Below, piece after piece: positions 62,692-64,000 of a DNA stretch of 64,000 nt. Source of the DNA: Flavobacterium frigoritolerans (GTDB lineage: Bacteria; Bacteroidota; Bacteroidia; Flavobacteriales; Flavobacteriaceae). The DNA lies in NCBI RefSeq assembly GCF_025847275.1, contig NZ_JAOZEV010000009.1, forward strand, positions 118,487 to 182,486, given 5' to 3'. The notes beneath the pieces are model-generated. The model had not been told where the DNA came from. It did not search any database and saw only the letters and a program-made list of their open reading frames with translations. How positions within the stretch are numbered: position 1 is the first letter of the stretch; each line of letters starts with the position of its first letter. A program made the translations under genes and the position numbers.

Positions 62692-64000
62692 ATGAAAAAA
62701 AAATTAAAAATCCTAATTACAGCAATTCTCACCTTAACGAGTACTTTATTTTTTGCACAAAGTCAAGATATAAAAGGAACTATTACTAATGAAAACGGAA
62801 GTCCTTTAGAATTTGTTACTATTCTTATTAAAGGTACTCATGTAAGTGCTACAAGTGATGCTTTAGGAAATTTTACTATAGTGTCAGCAGCAATTAGCCC
62901 CACTTTTGTTGTTTCATTATTTGGTTATCAAACCAAAGAGGTTATTGTAAAAGGACGCATTATTGATGTTCAGCTTATTTTAGAGAATAATAGTCTTGAC
63001 GAAATTGTTGTGGTAGGAAGTAGGAATCCGAAGAAAAGCAAACTTGAAACTGCTGTTCCTGTTGATGTTGTTAATCTAGCTAAAATTAGAAACACAACAC
63101 CGCAGACTACTACAAATGATATTTTAACCTATTTAATTCCTTCTTTTAATTCAAGCCGTCAATCCTCATCAGATGGTACTGAGCATATTGATCCTGCTTC
63201 ATTAAGAGGTTTAGGACCCGATCAGGTTTTAGTTTTAATTAATGGAAAAAGAAGACATACAACATCATTAGTAAATTATCAAAATACAGTTGGAAATGGA
63301 TCTGTAGGAACAGATTTAAGCGCCATTCCAGCTTCGGCAATTAAGCGTATTGAAGTTTTACGTGATGGAGCTGCGGCACAATATGGATCAGATGCTATAG
63401 CAGGTGTTATCAATTTAGTTTTAAAAGATAATGCTGGTTTAGATGCCAATGTAACTTACGGGGAAACATCAAGAAATGATGGAAAAACCACAAATTTGAA
63501 TCTGAATTACGGTGCTAAAATTGGAAATAAAGGTGGTTTTATCAATTTAACAGCTGAATTTAATAACCGTCAGAAAACGAATCGTTCTCAAAATAACAAC
63601 CTGATTATTTTTGATCAATCGGCTTATGATAATTATTTTGCTTATGATTTTGCTGCCGATCCGGCACAGGCACGCCAGATAGATGATAATTTATTAGCTC
63701 AAAACGGATTGAAACGCGATGATTTTAATTTCCAGATAGGAGATGCAAAAATCAAAAACATCCAAGGTTTCTTTAATACATCAATTCCATTAAACGATCA
63801 AATAGAGTTTTATGCATCAGGTGGAATAAGCCACAGAAATGGTACAGGTTATGGATTTAGACGTTTGCCAAGTGAAACTGAAAATGTTGTATTTTCTATT
63901 TTCCCTTTTGGATTCCAGCCAGAATTAAATTCAGTTGTAACCGATCTTTCTTCTTCAGTAGGATTTAAATTTAAATTTGGTGAATGGAAATTAGATGTAA
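62692..64000 (+). CDS. TonB-dependent receptor (3' end cut by window)
   Basis: The frame is open from the ATG at 62692 to the window end, 436 codons. A signal peptide (to about LFFAQ) is followed by a carboxypeptidase-regulatory-like domain (IKGTITNENGSPLEFVTILIKGT), then EIVVVGSRNPKKSK and a plug domain with SLRGLGPDQVLVLINGKRRHTTSL and VLRDGAAAQYGSDAIAGVINL. It is a standard, non-SusC-type receptor (no SusD seen). Cargo unknown. The short signature GKRRHTTSLVN is shared by receptors of the BtuB/CirA-like group with large barrels. It shares its upstream region with the exported DUF62 gene. Confidence 0.92.
   Translation, partial: MKKKLKILITAILTLTSTLFFAQSQDIKGTITNENGSPLEFVTILIKGTHVSATSDALGNFTIVSAAISPTFVVSLFGYQTKEVIVKGRIIDVQLILENNSLDEIVVVGSRNPKKSKLETAVPVDVVNLAKIRNTTPQTTTNDILTYLIPSFNSSRQSSSDGTEHIDPASLRGLGPDQVLVLINGKRRHTTSLVNYQNTVGNGSVGTDLSAIPASAIKRIEVLRDGAAAQYGSDAIAGVINLVLKDNAGLDANVTYGETSRNDGKTTNLNLNYGAKIGNKGGFINLTAEFNNRQKTNRSQNNNLIIFDQSAYDNYFAYDFAADPAQARQIDDNLLAQNGLKRDDFNFQIGDAKIKNIQGFFNTSIPLNDQIEFYASGGISHRNGTGYGFRRLPSETENVVFSIFPFGFQPELNSVVTDLSSSVGFKFKFGEWKLDV

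Overview
The window looks like a chromosomal segment of a Flavobacterium-type member of the Bacteroidota. It is strongly AT-rich, has SusC/SusD pairs, promoters of the Bacteroidota kind (TTTG plus TAnnTTTG) and typical flavobacterial intergenic repeats. No rRNA, tRNA, CRISPR array, transposase or phage module was seen.

Bases 1-23241 are a pectin utilisation locus. It opens inside a GH28 polygalacturonase. A SusC/SusD pair and a DUF4957/DUF5123-type surface lipoprotein follow, then a hairpin terminator. A second SusC/SusD operon is preceded by a promoter overlapped by a LacI-type palindrome and by a long leader. Next come an acetylesterase-like hydrolase, a DUF4861 lipoprotein, two tandem GH105 unsaturated-uronyl hydrolases, a PL10 pectate lyase joined out of frame to a CE8 pectin methylesterase, a second GH28 and a CE12 acetylesterase. 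Together they would demethylate, deacetylate and cut homogalacturonan and rhamnogalacturonan, import the oligomers and trim the unsaturated ends. No regulator gene for the locus lies in the window.

Bases 23238-37177 are mostly housekeeping and accessory genes: a VIT1/CCC1 transporter, a small heat-shock protein, a DoxX protein, an ABC exporter, a MEKHLA protein, galK-galT, a divergent DapB homologue, an AlkD-like HEAT protein, HxlR and GNAT proteins, a class 3 lipase and a SufR-like regulator.

Bases 37583-54039 hold two tripartite RND efflux operons. Between them lies a minus-strand cluster that looks like copper uptake: an OprC-like TonB-dependent receptor with a CxxxM-HxM ligand set, a Met/His-rich lipoprotein and a small Cys-rich membrane protein.

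Bases 54275-64000 hold a tail-fibre-like surface protein with an internal duplication, a divergent DeoR repressor/deoxyribonucleotidase pair with five TTGCAA boxes, a methyltransferase, an AraC-cupin-cupin-alcohol dehydrogenase group, and a secreted SAM-hydrolase-type protein divergent from a TonB-dependent receptor that runs off the end.

The main points of interest are a slippery A AAA AAG heptamer at the PL10/CE8 junction, the copper-uptake cluster, the exported DUF62 enzyme, two symmetric divergent or overlapping promoter/operator arrangements, and three copies of a 136-139 bp repeat with terminal inverted repeats.
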